A stretch of DNA of 62,212 nucleotides from NCBI RefSeq assembly GCF_002902725.1, contig NZ_PPRT01000002.1:1-62212 (forward strand). Reading direction: 5' to 3'. The DNA is from Staphylococcus caprae. GTDB taxonomy: Bacteria; Bacillota; Bacilli; Staphylococcales; Staphylococcaceae. The notes under the pieces were generated by a model. The model was not told the DNA's origin. It ran no database searches and worked only from the letters and a program-made list of their open reading frames with translations. Positions 46,638 to 55,590 of the stretch are shown piece by piece. Positions within the stretch are counted from its first letter, which is position 1, and each line of letters opens with the position of its first letter. Position numbers and translations under genes: made by a program.

Positions 46638-49600
46638 CTAAATTGATTTAGATTTTCGTCTTCGTCTGCCTAATAAAATAAGGGTGCCCAATCCAGCGAA
46701 TACTGTAGCGAACAATGTTTTATCGTTATTCTTATGAGAAATGCCAGTATCTGGAAGTGAAGCTACTTTATGCACCTCATTATATTTATTGAATTTAGTT
46801 TCTTTCATTAATTCAATTTCTTTATTATATTTCGCCTTTTTATCGTATTCAACTTTATGTTCAGATGTTTTTTGAGGTTTTGGCACAAGAACTTTATTTG
46901 GTGTTGGCGTTTTTACTGGCGTGAACGTATTATTAAACTCAATATCTGCTGGCAATTCAGTTTTACTTACTAAAATATGGCCTTCTTTTGTAATTGTGAT
47001 TTTTACTTTAGCTTTCATATGATCGTAAGTAATATTTGAATCATTGCCTTGAAGTTCTTCTATTGTATAAGTATACGTACCAATATCGTTATTTTCGAAA
47101 GTAAGATTGTTGAAAATGACTTTACCATCAATCGTGTTTTTAGTACGTGCGACTTCTTTACCTTGTTCATCTTTAAGTACAAAGTCGAATTCATGAGCTT
47201 TTAGAGGTCGACCGATTAATTTTTTAGAGAAATCAAGACTTAAAGAAACGGGACTCACATAATAGTTATTAAATTCAGTGTCATTTGGATTAACAATCAC
47301 AGCTTCGTAATTTCCAGAAAGATGATTTTTAACTACATTTACTGTAACAGTCGCCACCATAGGATCATAATCAATATTCGTATCTGTTCCTTGCAATTCT
47401 TTAATTGTGTACGTATGACTACCTTCAGAATCATAAGTTAAATGATCGAATATCACTTTACCATTTTGATTAGACACTGTTTGAAGCACATGGTCACCTT
47501 CAGAAAGAGTAAATTGGAACTCGCCATTCGTTAAAGGTTTACCAGTAAGGACATTATTAAATTCAAGTTTAGCTATTGCTGGTAAAGGAATATAAGTGTT
47601 ATTAAACTCAGTATCCGCCGGCAATTCAGTTTTACTTTGCAGCATATGTCCTTCTTTTGTAATAGAAATTTTTACATTAGCCTTCATACTATCGTAGGTA
47701 ATATTCGGATTATTTCTTTGTAGTTCTTCTACTGTATAAGTGTGCGTACCTACATCACTATTTTTGAAAGTAATGTTATTGAAAATGATTTTTCCGTCAA
47801 CCGTATTTTTAGTACGTGCCACTTCTTTACCTTGTTCATTTTTCAGTACAAAGTCGAATTCGTCAGCTTTTAGAGGTCGACCAAGTAATTCTTTTGAGAA
47901 ATCAAAGCTTAAAGCAATTGGATTTACATAATAGTTAGTAAATTTAGTGTCATCAGGATTTACAATCACAGCCTCATAATTACCAGTGATTGGATTTTTA
48001 GTTACATTTACCGTAACAGTCGCAACCGCAGAATCATAATCAATATTCGTGTCTGTTCCGGGGACTTCTTTAACTGTGTACGTATGGCTACCTTCAGAGT
48101 TATAAGTTAAATGATCGAAAGTGACTTTGCCATTCTGATTTGTCGCTGTTTGAAGTACATGATCGCCTTCAGAAAGGGTGAATTGAAACTCGCCATCAGT
48201 TAAAGGTTTGCCAGTAAGAAGAACATTATTAAATTCAAGTTTAGCTGTTGCTGGTAATGGAATGTAAGTATTATTGAACTCAGTATCCGTTGGTAATTCA
48301 GTTTTACTTTGTAAAATATGGCCTTCTTTAGAAATTGAAATTTTCACAATAGCTTTCATATTATCGTAAGTAATGTTTGGATCATTACCTTGGAGTTCTT
48401 CTACTGTATAAGTATGCGTACCCACGTCACTATTTTTGAAAGAAATATTATTGAAAATGACTTTACCGTCAATCGTATTTTTAGTACGTGCGACTTCTAC
48501 ACCTTGTTCATTTTTCAGTGTGAATTCGAATTCATCAGCTTTTAAAGGTCGATTAAGTAGTTTTTTCGAGAAATCAAAGCTTAAAGCAATTGGACTTACA
48601 AAATAATTATTAAATTCAGTGTCATTAGGATTAACAATCGTAGCTTCATAATTACCAGTAACTGGATTTTTAGTTACATTTACTGTAACAGTCGCCACCA
48701 TCGAATCATAATCAATATTCGTATCTGTTCCCGGTACTTCTTTAACTGTATACGTATGACTACCAACAGAATTATAAGTTAAATGATCGAAAGTGACTTT
48801 GCCATTTTGATTCGTTACCGTTTGAAGCACGTGGTCACCTTCAGAAAGGGTGAAATGAAATTCTCCATCAGTTAAAGGTTTGCCATCAAGAACGTTAGTA
48901 AATTCAAGTTTGGCTGTTGCTGGTAATGGCGTGTAAGTATTATTAAATTCTGTATCTAATGGTGCGATTGATGTAACGGTAAGTGCATGTAGTTCTGTAT
49001 TTTCAAATTTAAGTACATTAACGGAGATTACGGCTTTCATCGGATCACTTGTCATACGTTCCTCGTTACTCGGAACTTCTTCTACATTATATTTAAATGT
49101 ATGTCCAACATCTGCATTGGTATACGTAGGGCGTTTACCGTCTAAGAAGGTAAAGTTAATTGCACCTTGAGCATCATTGACACCTGTAGCAAGCACTTCT
49201 CCCTTATCATTTTTTAAAGCAAAATGAAACTCTCCATCTTTTAAATTACGTCCTGTTAAAGATTTAGTGAAAGGAATATTTAAATCAAAAGGTTGGGGTT
49301 CAACGTAATAATTTGTGAATGCCTGGTTACCATCATTATCCCCATCGTAACTATAAACCACATTTGCTTTTAACATCTCGTCTTCTTCAATAACAGTAAT
49401 TGTAGCAGTTACTCGCAACGGTTCAGCATCATAATTAGGATTTAAATTTGTTTTATTTTCAGTAATTGTATAAGTATAGGTACCTGGCTTAGTAAACGCG
49501 ATTTTATCAAATGTTACTGAACCATCCTCTGCATTCGTTTTTGATTGTGAAGCATCTGGAATTGCTGGTGAATGAGGGCCTGCCTCTATATTAAAGGTGA

Positions 49601-51326
49601 ATTCACCTGGAGTTTGATTATGATCGCCCTTAATTATATTATGCACTTTTAACGTTACTTCAACTGGATCAAGCGTAGTATAGTAATAGTCTGCTGGTTT
49701 GATTCTTGCTAAAAAGTTTTGTAAGCGGAAGTTACCTCCAGAACCAACTTGAACCCCGTTAATGACTTGTTTAGGTGCGAAAAGCATACCTGCAGCGTCA
49801 CCTTCACTTGCTGGTTGTATTTTAAATGGTTTCGGATAACCAGGTATATCAATGTATTCACCTAGATGTTCCATGTTTCTTTCACCAGGCTTTAACGTTT
49901 CTGCATAAACTCTCACGTAGTTAGTAGTGTCAATACCAGTTGATTTAGCGGCCTCTGACATATGGTCGATAGATAGTGTCCAAATTTCAACACGTGTTGT
50001 GCCGTCTTCGCCTACTACCTCTTTGATACGTTTGATACCACCGTTACTATTTGTAGCATCTACATATCTTAATCCTACTGGGTATGCAGATATCAATGTA
50101 CCAGACATATTATCAGGACTCACAGTTTGATATAATTTATAGCCTTTAAATCTACGAACATTCGAAGCGGTGTATGTTTGTCCTCCCATACCTTGAATTG
50201 TATAATGAGCTAATTCTTGTTCAGTATGATCTGGCTCATAAGTTTGTGTATTGATATCGTTTTTATCAGCTTGGAATGTAGGATTATTTTTATTTATTAC
50301 ACGATAGTGCGTTGTTAGAGAAGCGGTTATCGGAATAAAATACTGAGGATCAGGAGATGTATTTCCTTCATTCGCACTATTAAAAACGTCAAAAATTCTT
50401 AGACTCGTACGTTGATTACCAAGATTACCATTTTTATCACTTTTGAATTGCACTTTAATCGCTGGCACAGTTTGTTTAAACTGATTTAGAGTATGTAGAA
50501 ACGTGAAATCTAGTAAGGCATATTTAGCTTTGTTAGGATCTTGAGTTGCTACAACATGTGCCAAACTATTTTCTCCAAACGTTACTACACCATCTGCGTT
50601 GATTGATTTTGTTTCAACAATAGAATTATTTACACCGTCTACTAATTGAATAGTGATATTATCAGAGTCGTCATATGGTTTTGATAAACGATAATAATAT
50701 TTTGTATGGTATGTAGTATTAAAATTTGTTAGATCTGTGATAGCAATGGTGTATTGATTAGGATCAGGATTTGCTTCAAATACTACATTTGGCGTTGGTG
50801 TTGTATTTGAATTTTTAGGCTGTGGAGTTACGACCTCTCTATTTTTAACTGACGCACCATTTGGATTATCCATATTTGGTGTAGCGATAGTTGCGTGATC
50901 AGTTAATACACCTTCTGAAGTAATAGGTGACGTTGCAGAACGTCGTACACGAGTATGTACTTTTTGTTTGTTCGTAGTAGACGAAGAGGCAGTTGTTTGC
51001 GCATTCGTTTTATCTGTTATTTGTTTTGGTTTTTCGCTAGTTATGTGAGAATCAGTTTCTTTAGTGTTAGCAGTGTTTTCAGATTGAGTCGTGTTAGTTG
51101 TTGGTGCTTGGGTTGATACTTCTGAATTTGATGACTTAGTCACTTCATTTTCCAAAGGTTGTGGTTTTGAAGTCGTATCACCTAATTGAGGTGACGTGTT
51201 ATTGTGGATTTCATCTGCATGAGCTACATCTTGAAAGCCTACGAATAAAAAGGCACCTAGTAATACAGAGCCAGTTCCTATTGAAAACTTTCTGATAGAG
51301 AATCGATATTTTGTTTTTAATTTCAT
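46638..51326 (-). CDS. LPXTG cell-wall-anchored adhesin with eight pilin isopeptide-type (FctA/Spy0128-like) domains
   Basis: A 1562-residue surface protein. A YSIRK-type signal peptide (FSIRKFSIGTGS; cleavage near AHA-37) is followed by a Ser/Thr-rich linker (38-180), a unique region that may be the ligand-binding head (about 181-550), eight tandem domains of about 112-125 residues (552-1470), a Lys-rich stalk (1471-1520), LPDTG (1524-1528), a hydrophobic helix and a RRRRKSK tail. Sortase A should link it to peptidoglycan. The last six domains are three A-B pairs. Glu (YTxxE) and terminal Asn (FxN) of the isopeptide triad are kept in all eight, but Lys is kept only in domains 2, B1, B2 and B3. 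The ligand is unknown. It is a monocistronic accessory gene. Confidence 0.93.
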   Translation of the reverse strand: MKLKTKYRFSIRKFSIGTGSVLLGAFLFVGFQDVAHADEIHNNTSPQLGDTTSKPQPLENEVTKSSNSEVSTQAPTTNTTQSENTANTKETDSHITSEKPKQITDKTNAQTTASSSTTNKQKVHTRVRRSATSPITSEGVLTDHATIATPNMDNPNGASVKNREVVTPQPKNSNTTPTPNVVFEANPDPNQYTIAITDLTNFNTTYHTKYYYRLSKPYDDSDNITIQLVDGVNNSIVETKSINADGVVTFGENSLAHVVATQDPNKAKYALLDFTFLHTLNQFKQTVPAIKVQFKSDKNGNLGNQRTSLRIFDVFNSANEGNTSPDPQYFIPITASLTTHYRVINKNNPTFQADKNDINTQTYEPDHTEQELAHYTIQGMGGQTYTASNVRRFKGYKLYQTVSPDNMSGTLISAYPVGLRYVDATNSNGGIKRIKEVVGEDGTTRVEIWTLSIDHMSEAAKSTGIDTTNYVRVYAETLKPGERNMEHLGEYIDIPGYPKPFKIQPASEGDAAGMLFAPKQVINGVQVGSGGNFRLQNFLARIKPADYYYTTLDPVEVTLKVHNIIKGDHNQTPGEFTFNIEAGPHSPAIPDASQSKTNAEDGSVTFDKIAFTKPGTYTYTITENKTNLNPNYDAEPLRVTATITVIEEDEMLKANVVYSYDGDNDGNQAFTNYYVEPQPFDLNIPFTKSLTGRNLKDGEFHFALKNDKGEVLATGVNDAQGAINFTFLDGKRPTYTNADVGHTFKYNVEEVPSNEERMTSDPMKAVISVNVLKFENTELHALTVTSIAPLDTEFNNTYTPLPATAKLEFTNVLDGKPLTDGEFHFTLSEGDHVLQTVTNQNGKVTFDHLTYNSVGSHTYTVKEVPGTDTNIDYDSMVATVTVNVTKNPVTGNYEATIVNPNDTEFNNYFVSPIALSFDFSKKLLNRPLKADEFEFTLKNEQGVEVARTKNTIDGKVIFNNISFKNSDVGTHTYTVEELQGNDPNITYDNMKAIVKISISKEGHILQSKTELPTDTEFNNTYIPLPATAKLEFNNVLLTGKPLTDGEFQFTLSEGDHVLQTATNQNGKVTFDHLTYNSEGSHTYTVKEVPGTDTNIDYDSAVATVTVNVTKNPITGNYEAVIVNPDDTKFTNYYVNPIALSFDFSKELLGRPLKADEFDFVLKNEQGKEVARTKNTVDGKIIFNNITFKNSDVGTHTYTVEELQRNNPNITYDSMKANVKISITKEGHMLQSKTELPADTEFNNTYIPLPAIAKLEFNNVLTGKPLTNGEFQFTLSEGDHVLQTVSNQNGKVIFDHLTYDSEGSHTYTIKELQGTDTNIDYDPMVATVTVNVVKNHLSGNYEAVIVNPNDTEFNNYYVSPVSLSLDFSKKLIGRPLKAHEFDFVLKDEQGKEVARTKNTIDGKVIFNNLTFENNDIGTYTYTIEELQGNDSNITYDHMKAKVKITITKEGHILVSKTELPADIEFNNTFTPVKTPTPNKVLVPKPQKTSEHKVEYDKKAKYNKEIELMKETKFNKYNEVHKVASLPDTGISHKNNDKTLFATVFAGLGTLILLGRRRRKSKSI
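46917..48929 (-). repeat. Three tandem ~670-bp A-B repeat units in the adhesin gene
   Basis: Units span about 48261-48929, 47592-48260 and 46917-47591, each coding an A domain (AKLEF-N-V-L...) and a B domain (SFDFSK...). The units are strongly alike but not identical; A2 has one extra Leu codon. Such repeats permit recombination that changes adhesin length. Confidence 0.9.
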
Positions 51327-51478
51327 AGCTTGATGTCCTTTCTTAGATGAATTAAATAATTTCTTTAATTTAATTATAAAATATATAAAATGGAAAACAA
51401 CATTGTGTCTAAATTGTCATAAATATAATATAAATAGCAAAACACCGTTTACAGATAATGAGATTTCGTTATTTATAG

Positions 51479-51670
51479 TTAATTACTCTCTTTTTCTTCA
51501 TGACGTTTTAGTGCATAATCGTTTTTCAGTAAGCCGAATTTCACGCATATAAAAAAGTTCACAATACTACGTAAAATAAAGATAATTATTACTAAACTCA
51601 AACCGTTCAATTCGACGAACGCACTTTTAAACTTAGTAAATTTTCTTTCATATTCAATAATTTGAATCAC
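51479..51670 (-). CDS. Doubtful 63-residue membrane protein
   Basis: Contains one hydrophobic segment (LSLVIIIFILRSIVNFFICV) and a charged tail (LKRHEEKESN) that looks protein-like. The only start is a GTG at 51670 and there is no good ribosome site. It may be the end of a lost membrane protein rather than a working gene. It lies between the adhesin and a parS-like site. The rest of the 51327-51811 gap has no other gene. Confidence 0.35.
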   Translation of the reverse strand: MIQIIEYERKFTKFKSAFVELNGLSLVIIIFILRSIVNFFICVKFGLLKNDYALKRHEEKESN

Positions 51671-51686
51671 TGTTTAACGTGAAACA
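51671..51686. promoter_or_regulatory. parS-like palindrome
   Basis: TGTTTAACGTGAAACA matches the ParB (Spo0J) site TGTTTCACGTGAAACA at 15 of 16 positions. It is intergenic and about 12 kb from oriC, where parS sites are expected. ParB binding is inferred, not shown. Confidence 0.55.
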
Positions 51687-51731
51687 ATGAATATTTGTAT
51701 TTTTAGAAAATTAGGTATTTTAAACGATATG

Positions 51732-51785
51732 TTTACAACAACCTTTAATCGATTTAAACTAAAAGTAAACGAAACGTTTCGTTTA
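51732..51785 (+). promoter_or_regulatory. Promoter with a perfect 20-bp palindromic operator
   Basis: TTTACA (51732-51737), a 17-bp spacer and TAAACT (51755-51760) make a fair sigma-A promoter. Directly downstream, at the expected transcription start, lies the perfect palindrome TAAACGAAACGTTTCGTTTA (51766-51785). A weaker inverted repeat TAAAC-GTTTA lies at 51721-51735. The TetR-type regulator at the end of this operon is the obvious ligand. Confidence 0.75.
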
Positions 51786-51811
51786 ATAATTAATTGATAA
51801 GAAGGGTTATT

Positions 51812-52171
51812 GTGTTTGGAATATCGATTTCTAGTGCTATTCTCCATTTCGTTATAGGTGGTCTTGCTGTCGCACTGGCATCAGTGATAGCAGACAAAGT
51901 TGGCGGTAAATTAGGTGGCATTATTGCTACTATGCCGGCAGTCTACCTGGCAGCTGTGATTGCTTTAGCTATAGACCATAGAGGACATCAACTTATTCAA
52001 ATGTCTATACATTTAAGTACAGGCGCTGTAGTTGGAATTGTATCTTGTATCATTACTGTCTTTTTAACTTCTTTATTTATAGGTAAGAGAAATTATAAGA
52101 GCGGAACGATATTTGCAATTGTATGTTGGTTAGTCATTTCTGTAGCAATATTTGTAGTCAAACATATTTAA
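51812..52171 (+). CDS. DUF3147 family membrane protein
   Basis: A 119-residue protein with four hydrophobic segments, GG-rich in the first (GGLAVALASVIADKVGGKLGG) and with a conserved TMPAVYLAAV. It resembles the next protein (GGIFATFPAVFLVSM), so the two are paralogues and may form a heterodimer. The longest frame begins with TTG at 51794; a GTG at 51812, 6 nt after AGAAGG, is the better start. The function is unknown; a small transporter controlled by the adjacent TetR regulator is plausible. Confidence 0.8.
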   Translation: MFGISISSAILHFVIGGLAVALASVIADKVGGKLGGIIATMPAVYLAAVIALAIDHRGHQLIQMSIHLSTGAVVGIVSCIITVFLTSLFIGKRNYKSGTIFAIVCWLVISVAIFVVKHI

Positions 52172-52190
52172 TGATGGAGGCATTTAAGTA

Positions 52191-52586
52191 ATGAAATTAG
52201 TGTTAATAAAATTTCTTGTAGGTGGATTTGCGGTATTAATTAGTTATATCGTCTCAGTCGTATTACCTTGGAAAGAGTTTGGAGGTATCTTCGCAACCTT
52301 TCCAGCTGTGTTCTTAGTTTCAATGTTTATCACTGGTATGCAATTTGGCGATAAGGTTGCGATGCATGTGAGTAGAGGGGCAGTCTTTGGCATGATAGGT
52401 GTACTCTTTAGTATTTTAGCTACTTGGGGTCTTCTTCAAGCTACTCAAATGTGGTTAGTTAGTATTATTGGCGGATTTGTTGTATGGTTTGTAAGTGCAT
52501 TAGTTATTTTTGAAATGGTTGAATTTATTTTCCGTAAAAGAAGGGATAAACATGGCTGGAAGACCGAAAGATCCAACGATAAATAA
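52191..52586 (+). CDS. DUF3147 family membrane protein, paralogue
   Basis: A 131-residue protein with four hydrophobic segments and a charged C-terminal tail (FRKRRDKHGWKTERSNDK). The GGIFATFPAVF motif corresponds to GGIIATMPAVY of its neighbour. GGAGG lies about 8 nt before the ATG. Its last 35 nt overlap the start of the TetR gene, so the three genes form one operon. Confidence 0.82.
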   Translation: MKLVLIKFLVGGFAVLISYIVSVVLPWKEFGGIFATFPAVFLVSMFITGMQFGDKVAMHVSRGAVFGMIGVLFSILATWGLLQATQMWLVSIIGGFVVWFVSALVIFEMVEFIFRKRRDKHGWKTERSNDK

Positions 52587-53097
52587 GAAAATTTATGATG
52601 AAATTAATCGTTTACTAGAAACAACGCACTTTAGAGACATTACAATTGACCAGATTTCGGAAAATACAGGCATCTCTAAAGCGACGATTTATCGCAGATG
52701 GAAAGATAAAGCTTCAATTATTATGGATATGTTTGTTGAACAATCTCACAAAATATTTATAGACGATAATGGCGATTTATATGAAGATTTGTTTCAATTT
52801 CTAGTGAAAATTAAAGATATTTATAAAACGAAATTAGGTAGTGCAGTCATTGAAATACTTGTCAGTCACCAACAAATAGAAGCACGTGAAATGTTCATGA
52901 CGAATTATTTCAATAACAACCGTAAAACATTAAAAAAGATTATTAGCAATCATATTAAAGATGAAGAACAAGATTTATTTATAGATCTCATCTTCTCACC
53001 CATTTACTTTAATATATTAATTAAACCTGATTCTTTAGATGAAAATTACATTGAAAAGATGTTGAAAAAGATTATTCAGGCATATAAGCCAAATTAA
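52552..53097 (+). CDS. TetR/AcrR family transcriptional regulator
   Basis: A 181-residue repressor-like protein. The N-terminal helix-turn-helix reads ITIDQISENTGISKATIYRRWKDK (shown here as ITIDQISEN and ISKATIYRRW), typical of TetR proteins; the C-terminal ligand domain is unlike any I know. The longest frame begins at 52510 inside the previous gene; MAGRPKDP at 52552 with AAGGGAT upstream fits the family. It probably represses its own operon through the palindrome at 51766-51785. The inducer is unknown. Confidence 0.88.
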   Translation: MAGRPKDPTINKKIYDEINRLLETTHFRDITIDQISENTGISKATIYRRWKDKASIIMDMFVEQSHKIFIDDNGDLYEDLFQFLVKIKDIYKTKLGSAVIEILVSHQQIEAREMFMTNYFNNNRKTLKKIISNHIKDEEQDLFIDLIFSPIYFNILIKPDSLDENYIEKMLKKIIQAYKPN

Positions 53098-53173
53098 AGA
53101 AGTTATAGGAATTTTGTGAGAGAGCATGAAGGTAAGTGAATTAGGGTATCAATCCTATGAAATGGAGTAAAAA

Positions 53174-53749
53174 ATGAGAGGGTATATTGAAAATTTAAAT
53201 AATAATATTAGATATAAAATTTTAAAGAGTGATAGAGAAGTATATTTAATTGATTTACAACAATATTTAATCTCTTATTTTTTCCCAATGATTAATTGGT
53301 CATATATCAATGGTTATAAATTAAGTGAAAAAGAATATAATGATTTAATTAATCCTAACCAATCAAAAAAGGCTAATAAAAAATATTCGCCTATTGTTGC
53401 AGGGTTGACGATACTCATTGCTGTATTATTGAGGCCTTTAATTCAAATTGCAGGAATACCTATTCATTTTATTTCTGCAATATCAATAGTTATTATCACA
53501 TTTTCAATAATTACTCTATTGCATTATTTTCTAAGAAATAAAAATAAAATCAGAATGTTAAATACGAAAGAAAATAGTCATAAGATTTTGGTAACACCAA
53601 CCTTTAAACATATATGTGCAATAGTCACTTTATATATTATTCTAACCTTAACTTTGTATATAGGAATAAATATGTTATTTATTCAAACGGAAATAAATTA
53701 TATCGTTTACATGTTTTGGTTTTTGTTAATGGTTTTTCAAAATTTTTAA
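53174..53749 (+). CDS. DUF443 (tandem five-TM, TsaI-like) membrane protein, copy 1, C-terminus frameshifted
   Basis: First of four paralogues of the tandem five-TM family; in S. aureus such proteins (TsaI) protect against the type VII-secreted membrane-depolarising toxin TspA. The conserved start RYKILKSDREVYLIDLQQYL, PMINW, then TM segments are present. It ends early at QNF, while another frame continues to 53808 with FLNTMTFNLGKVKYKIYK, which resembles the usual family tail. One extra T in the GTTTTTC run near 53733 would restore the full frame. Its ATG overlaps the stop of an upstream coding remnant (ATGA at 53174). Confidence 0.8.
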   Translation: MRGYIENLNNNIRYKILKSDREVYLIDLQQYLISYFFPMINWSYINGYKLSEKEYNDLINPNQSKKANKKYSPIVAGLTILIAVLLRPLIQIAGIPIHFISAISIVIITFSIITLLHYFLRNKNKIRMLNTKENSHKILVTPTFKHICAIVTLYIILTLTLYIGINMLFIQTEINYIVYMFWFLLMVFQNF

Positions 53750-53861
53750 ATACGATGACATTTAACCTTGGTAAAGTTAAATATAAAATTTATAAACAGC
53801 ATGGTTGAGTTATAGTAATTCTAAATCAATGTTTAAATTAAAATAGAATTGGTGAGAACGA

Positions 53862-54476
53862 ATGGAACAGGTATATACAATATATAAAAATTCTAGATAT
53901 AAAATCATTCAAAAAGATAATCAATATTTAATGATCGATTTAGAACAAAATTGGTATTCTTACCTGTGTCCTATGCTGAATTGGTTTATACCTATTAAAT
54001 ACACAAAACTTACTTACCAAGAGTTTAATAATTTAAATATATTTTCAAATGGAAGTAATTCTAGTTATGGAATGATAGCTGGTGGTATAGGTGTCACAAT
54101 TAGTGTACTGTTAAGAAGTATAGTGGGTTTAATGGACATTAATATTAGTCGAATATGGATGCTAGTCATGTTTTTAATTGGATTTTTTGCTGTGATTGGG
54201 CTTCGTTTAGCTATACGAAAGAAGTTGAAACATCCATCGTTCAATAAGAACAGTAAACAAAAAGTAAGACTGATTCCAACATTTAAAAATTTCATGCTTG
54301 TGGTATTTTGTTATTTTATGACATTATTTTTGTCAATTGCACCTACTCAAATGATTTTTGATGACAGTCAAAATATTATAGGTTATGTAGGTTGGTTAGT
54401 CGTTTTCTTTATGTTTACTACTTTAAATATATTTTCAATTTTGGATAGAAAAGTGCATGCCAAAATAATGAATTGA
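53862..54476 (+). CDS. DUF443 (tandem five-TM, TsaI-like) membrane protein, copy 2
   Basis: A 204-residue membrane protein with about five hydrophobic segments. N-terminal cytosolic part MEQVYTIYKNSRYKIIQKDN, then PMLNWF, TM pair around MIAGGIGVTISVLLRS, a basic loop (RKKLKHPSFNKNSKQK), and a last TM pair before DRKVHAKIMN. It is nearly the same as copy 4 up to about residue 140, but the last TM pair differs. A predicted immunity role against a T7SS toxin is inference from the family. GGTGAG lies upstream of the ATG. Confidence 0.85.
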   Translation: MEQVYTIYKNSRYKIIQKDNQYLMIDLEQNWYSYLCPMLNWFIPIKYTKLTYQEFNNLNIFSNGSNSSYGMIAGGIGVTISVLLRSIVGLMDINISRIWMLVMFLIGFFAVIGLRLAIRKKLKHPSFNKNSKQKVRLIPTFKNFMLVVFCYFMTLFLSIAPTQMIFDDSQNIIGYVGWLVVFFMFTTLNIFSILDRKVHAKIMN

Positions 54477-54582
54477 ATATGTAAATCTAACTACAAAATT
54501 ATATTGGAAGTGAAATTCTAAACATATGCAAATAATAATCTAGAAAAAATTTAGAGCCATGTGAATCTGAGACAATTAATTA

Positions 54583-54616
54583 GGCATTCCTTGTTAAGAA
54601 GGGGAGCATTTTTTAT
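54583..54616 (+). terminator. Terminator of DUF443 copy 2
   Basis: An imperfect stem (GCATTCCTT / AAGGGGAGC) is followed by TTTTTT. It corresponds to the better-paired terminator after copy 4. Confidence 0.7.
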
Positions 54617-54689
54617 GCGAGGAGTCTAGAAAGAAGTGTAATTAAAGGGATTTGTTACTCTAGTATCTAATGGTAATGTTTAAAATTAG

Positions 54690-54864
54690 TGAGAAATTAA
54701 AAATTTATTAGAAATAGCGAAAAACTTTGGAGAAGCGGTATAAACCTAAATATAAGGGAAATATCCAATGAAATTGAAAATACAAAGAAAAAGTAGCAAA
54801 TGAAGTTGGGCAGTCTGTTGATAAAGAAAAAATAGTGTTAATTCAATGGAATGGAGCTGGTGAA
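54690..54864 (+). pseudogene. Degenerate coding remnants before DUF443 copy 3
   Basis: Near 54700 one frame reads EIAKNFGEAV then stop; near 54790 another reads VANEVGQSVDKEK. Both resemble VEHNVGEAVNKIK of the remnant at 55591. No start codon or complete gene exists. They look like worn 3' ends of a gene that once preceded each immunity gene. Confidence 0.5.
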
Positions 54865-55527
54865 ATGGTTCAAGGAACTATTCAATCGATAGGGCAATCC
54901 AATCGCTATAAATTAATTATATATAGCGGTAGGTTTTATATTTTAGATATCGAAAAAAATATATTTACTTACTTTTTTCCATTTATTAATTATTTATTTC
55001 CTAGATGCCTTCAAGAAATAGATCAATTGACTGCAGAAAAATTAATGACTAAACAGAAACCCAAAGTAAAAAAGTCCAATTATGTTTTTCCTATATGCTT
55101 ATCTATAGTAATAAGTACTTTGCTCAGAACGGTTGTACATCAGTTCGACATATCAGTTAACTCAATTTTTTTGATATTTTCAGTTATAATATCTATTTCA
55201 TCAGTTTTGCTTTTGAGACTATTGCTAAGTTATTTTAACAATAAGCATGTAGAAATTAAATATAGTAATCATAAAAGTAAAGCTTTGTTAATTCCGCCAC
55301 GTAAATACATTTTTAAAAGTATAGGAATATTTTGTTACTTTAGTATATTGTATTGTTTGGGAATGTATGCATTTATAGTATCTAATAAATTTAATTTACT
55401 AATACTAATAGCGGGAATGATATTATTATTCATAATAACTTTAACAAATTATTTCTTGTATCCTATGGAGGAAGAAAATGTTGAAATCCATGAAATAAAA
55501 TCTTCTGTTACCAAGTCACTAAAATAA
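54865..55527 (+). CDS. DUF443 (tandem five-TM, TsaI-like) membrane protein, copy 3
   Basis: The most divergent paralogue here, 220 residues with five hydrophobic segments and a longer, charged C-terminal tail (EEENVEIHEIKSS). The shared features are NRYKLIIYSGRFYILDIEKN near the start and FPFINYLFP. The longest frame begins with GTG at 54835 inside the remnant; the ATG at 54865 has GGAG 8 nt upstream and is chosen. Confidence 0.82.
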   Translation: MVQGTIQSIGQSNRYKLIIYSGRFYILDIEKNIFTYFFPFINYLFPRCLQEIDQLTAEKLMTKQKPKVKKSNYVFPICLSIVISTLLRTVVHQFDISVNSIFLIFSVIISISSVLLLRLLLSYFNNKHVEIKYSNHKSKALLIPPRKYIFKSIGIFCYFSILYCLGMYAFIVSNKFNLLILIAGMILLFIITLTNYFLYPMEEENVEIHEIKSSVTKSLK

Positions 55528-55590
55528 GACGCTTGTTGCAGTTTGCATTTGATTTTATTGTTAACTAATTAGCATGACGAAAGTCCATAG

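Larger units (their letters stand above)
53862..54650 (+). repeat. ~790-bp direct repeat, unit 1
   Basis: Includes DUF443 copy 2 and about 170 bp downstream with its terminator. It matches 55733-56525 closely except in the segment coding the last TM pair. The spacing between copies is about 1.9 kb and DUF443 copy 3 lies between. Confidence 0.85.

Noticed and set aside
53614..53808. 64-codon frame as a separate gene
   Set aside because: Its second half is the displaced tail of DUF443 copy 1; better explained by a frameshift.
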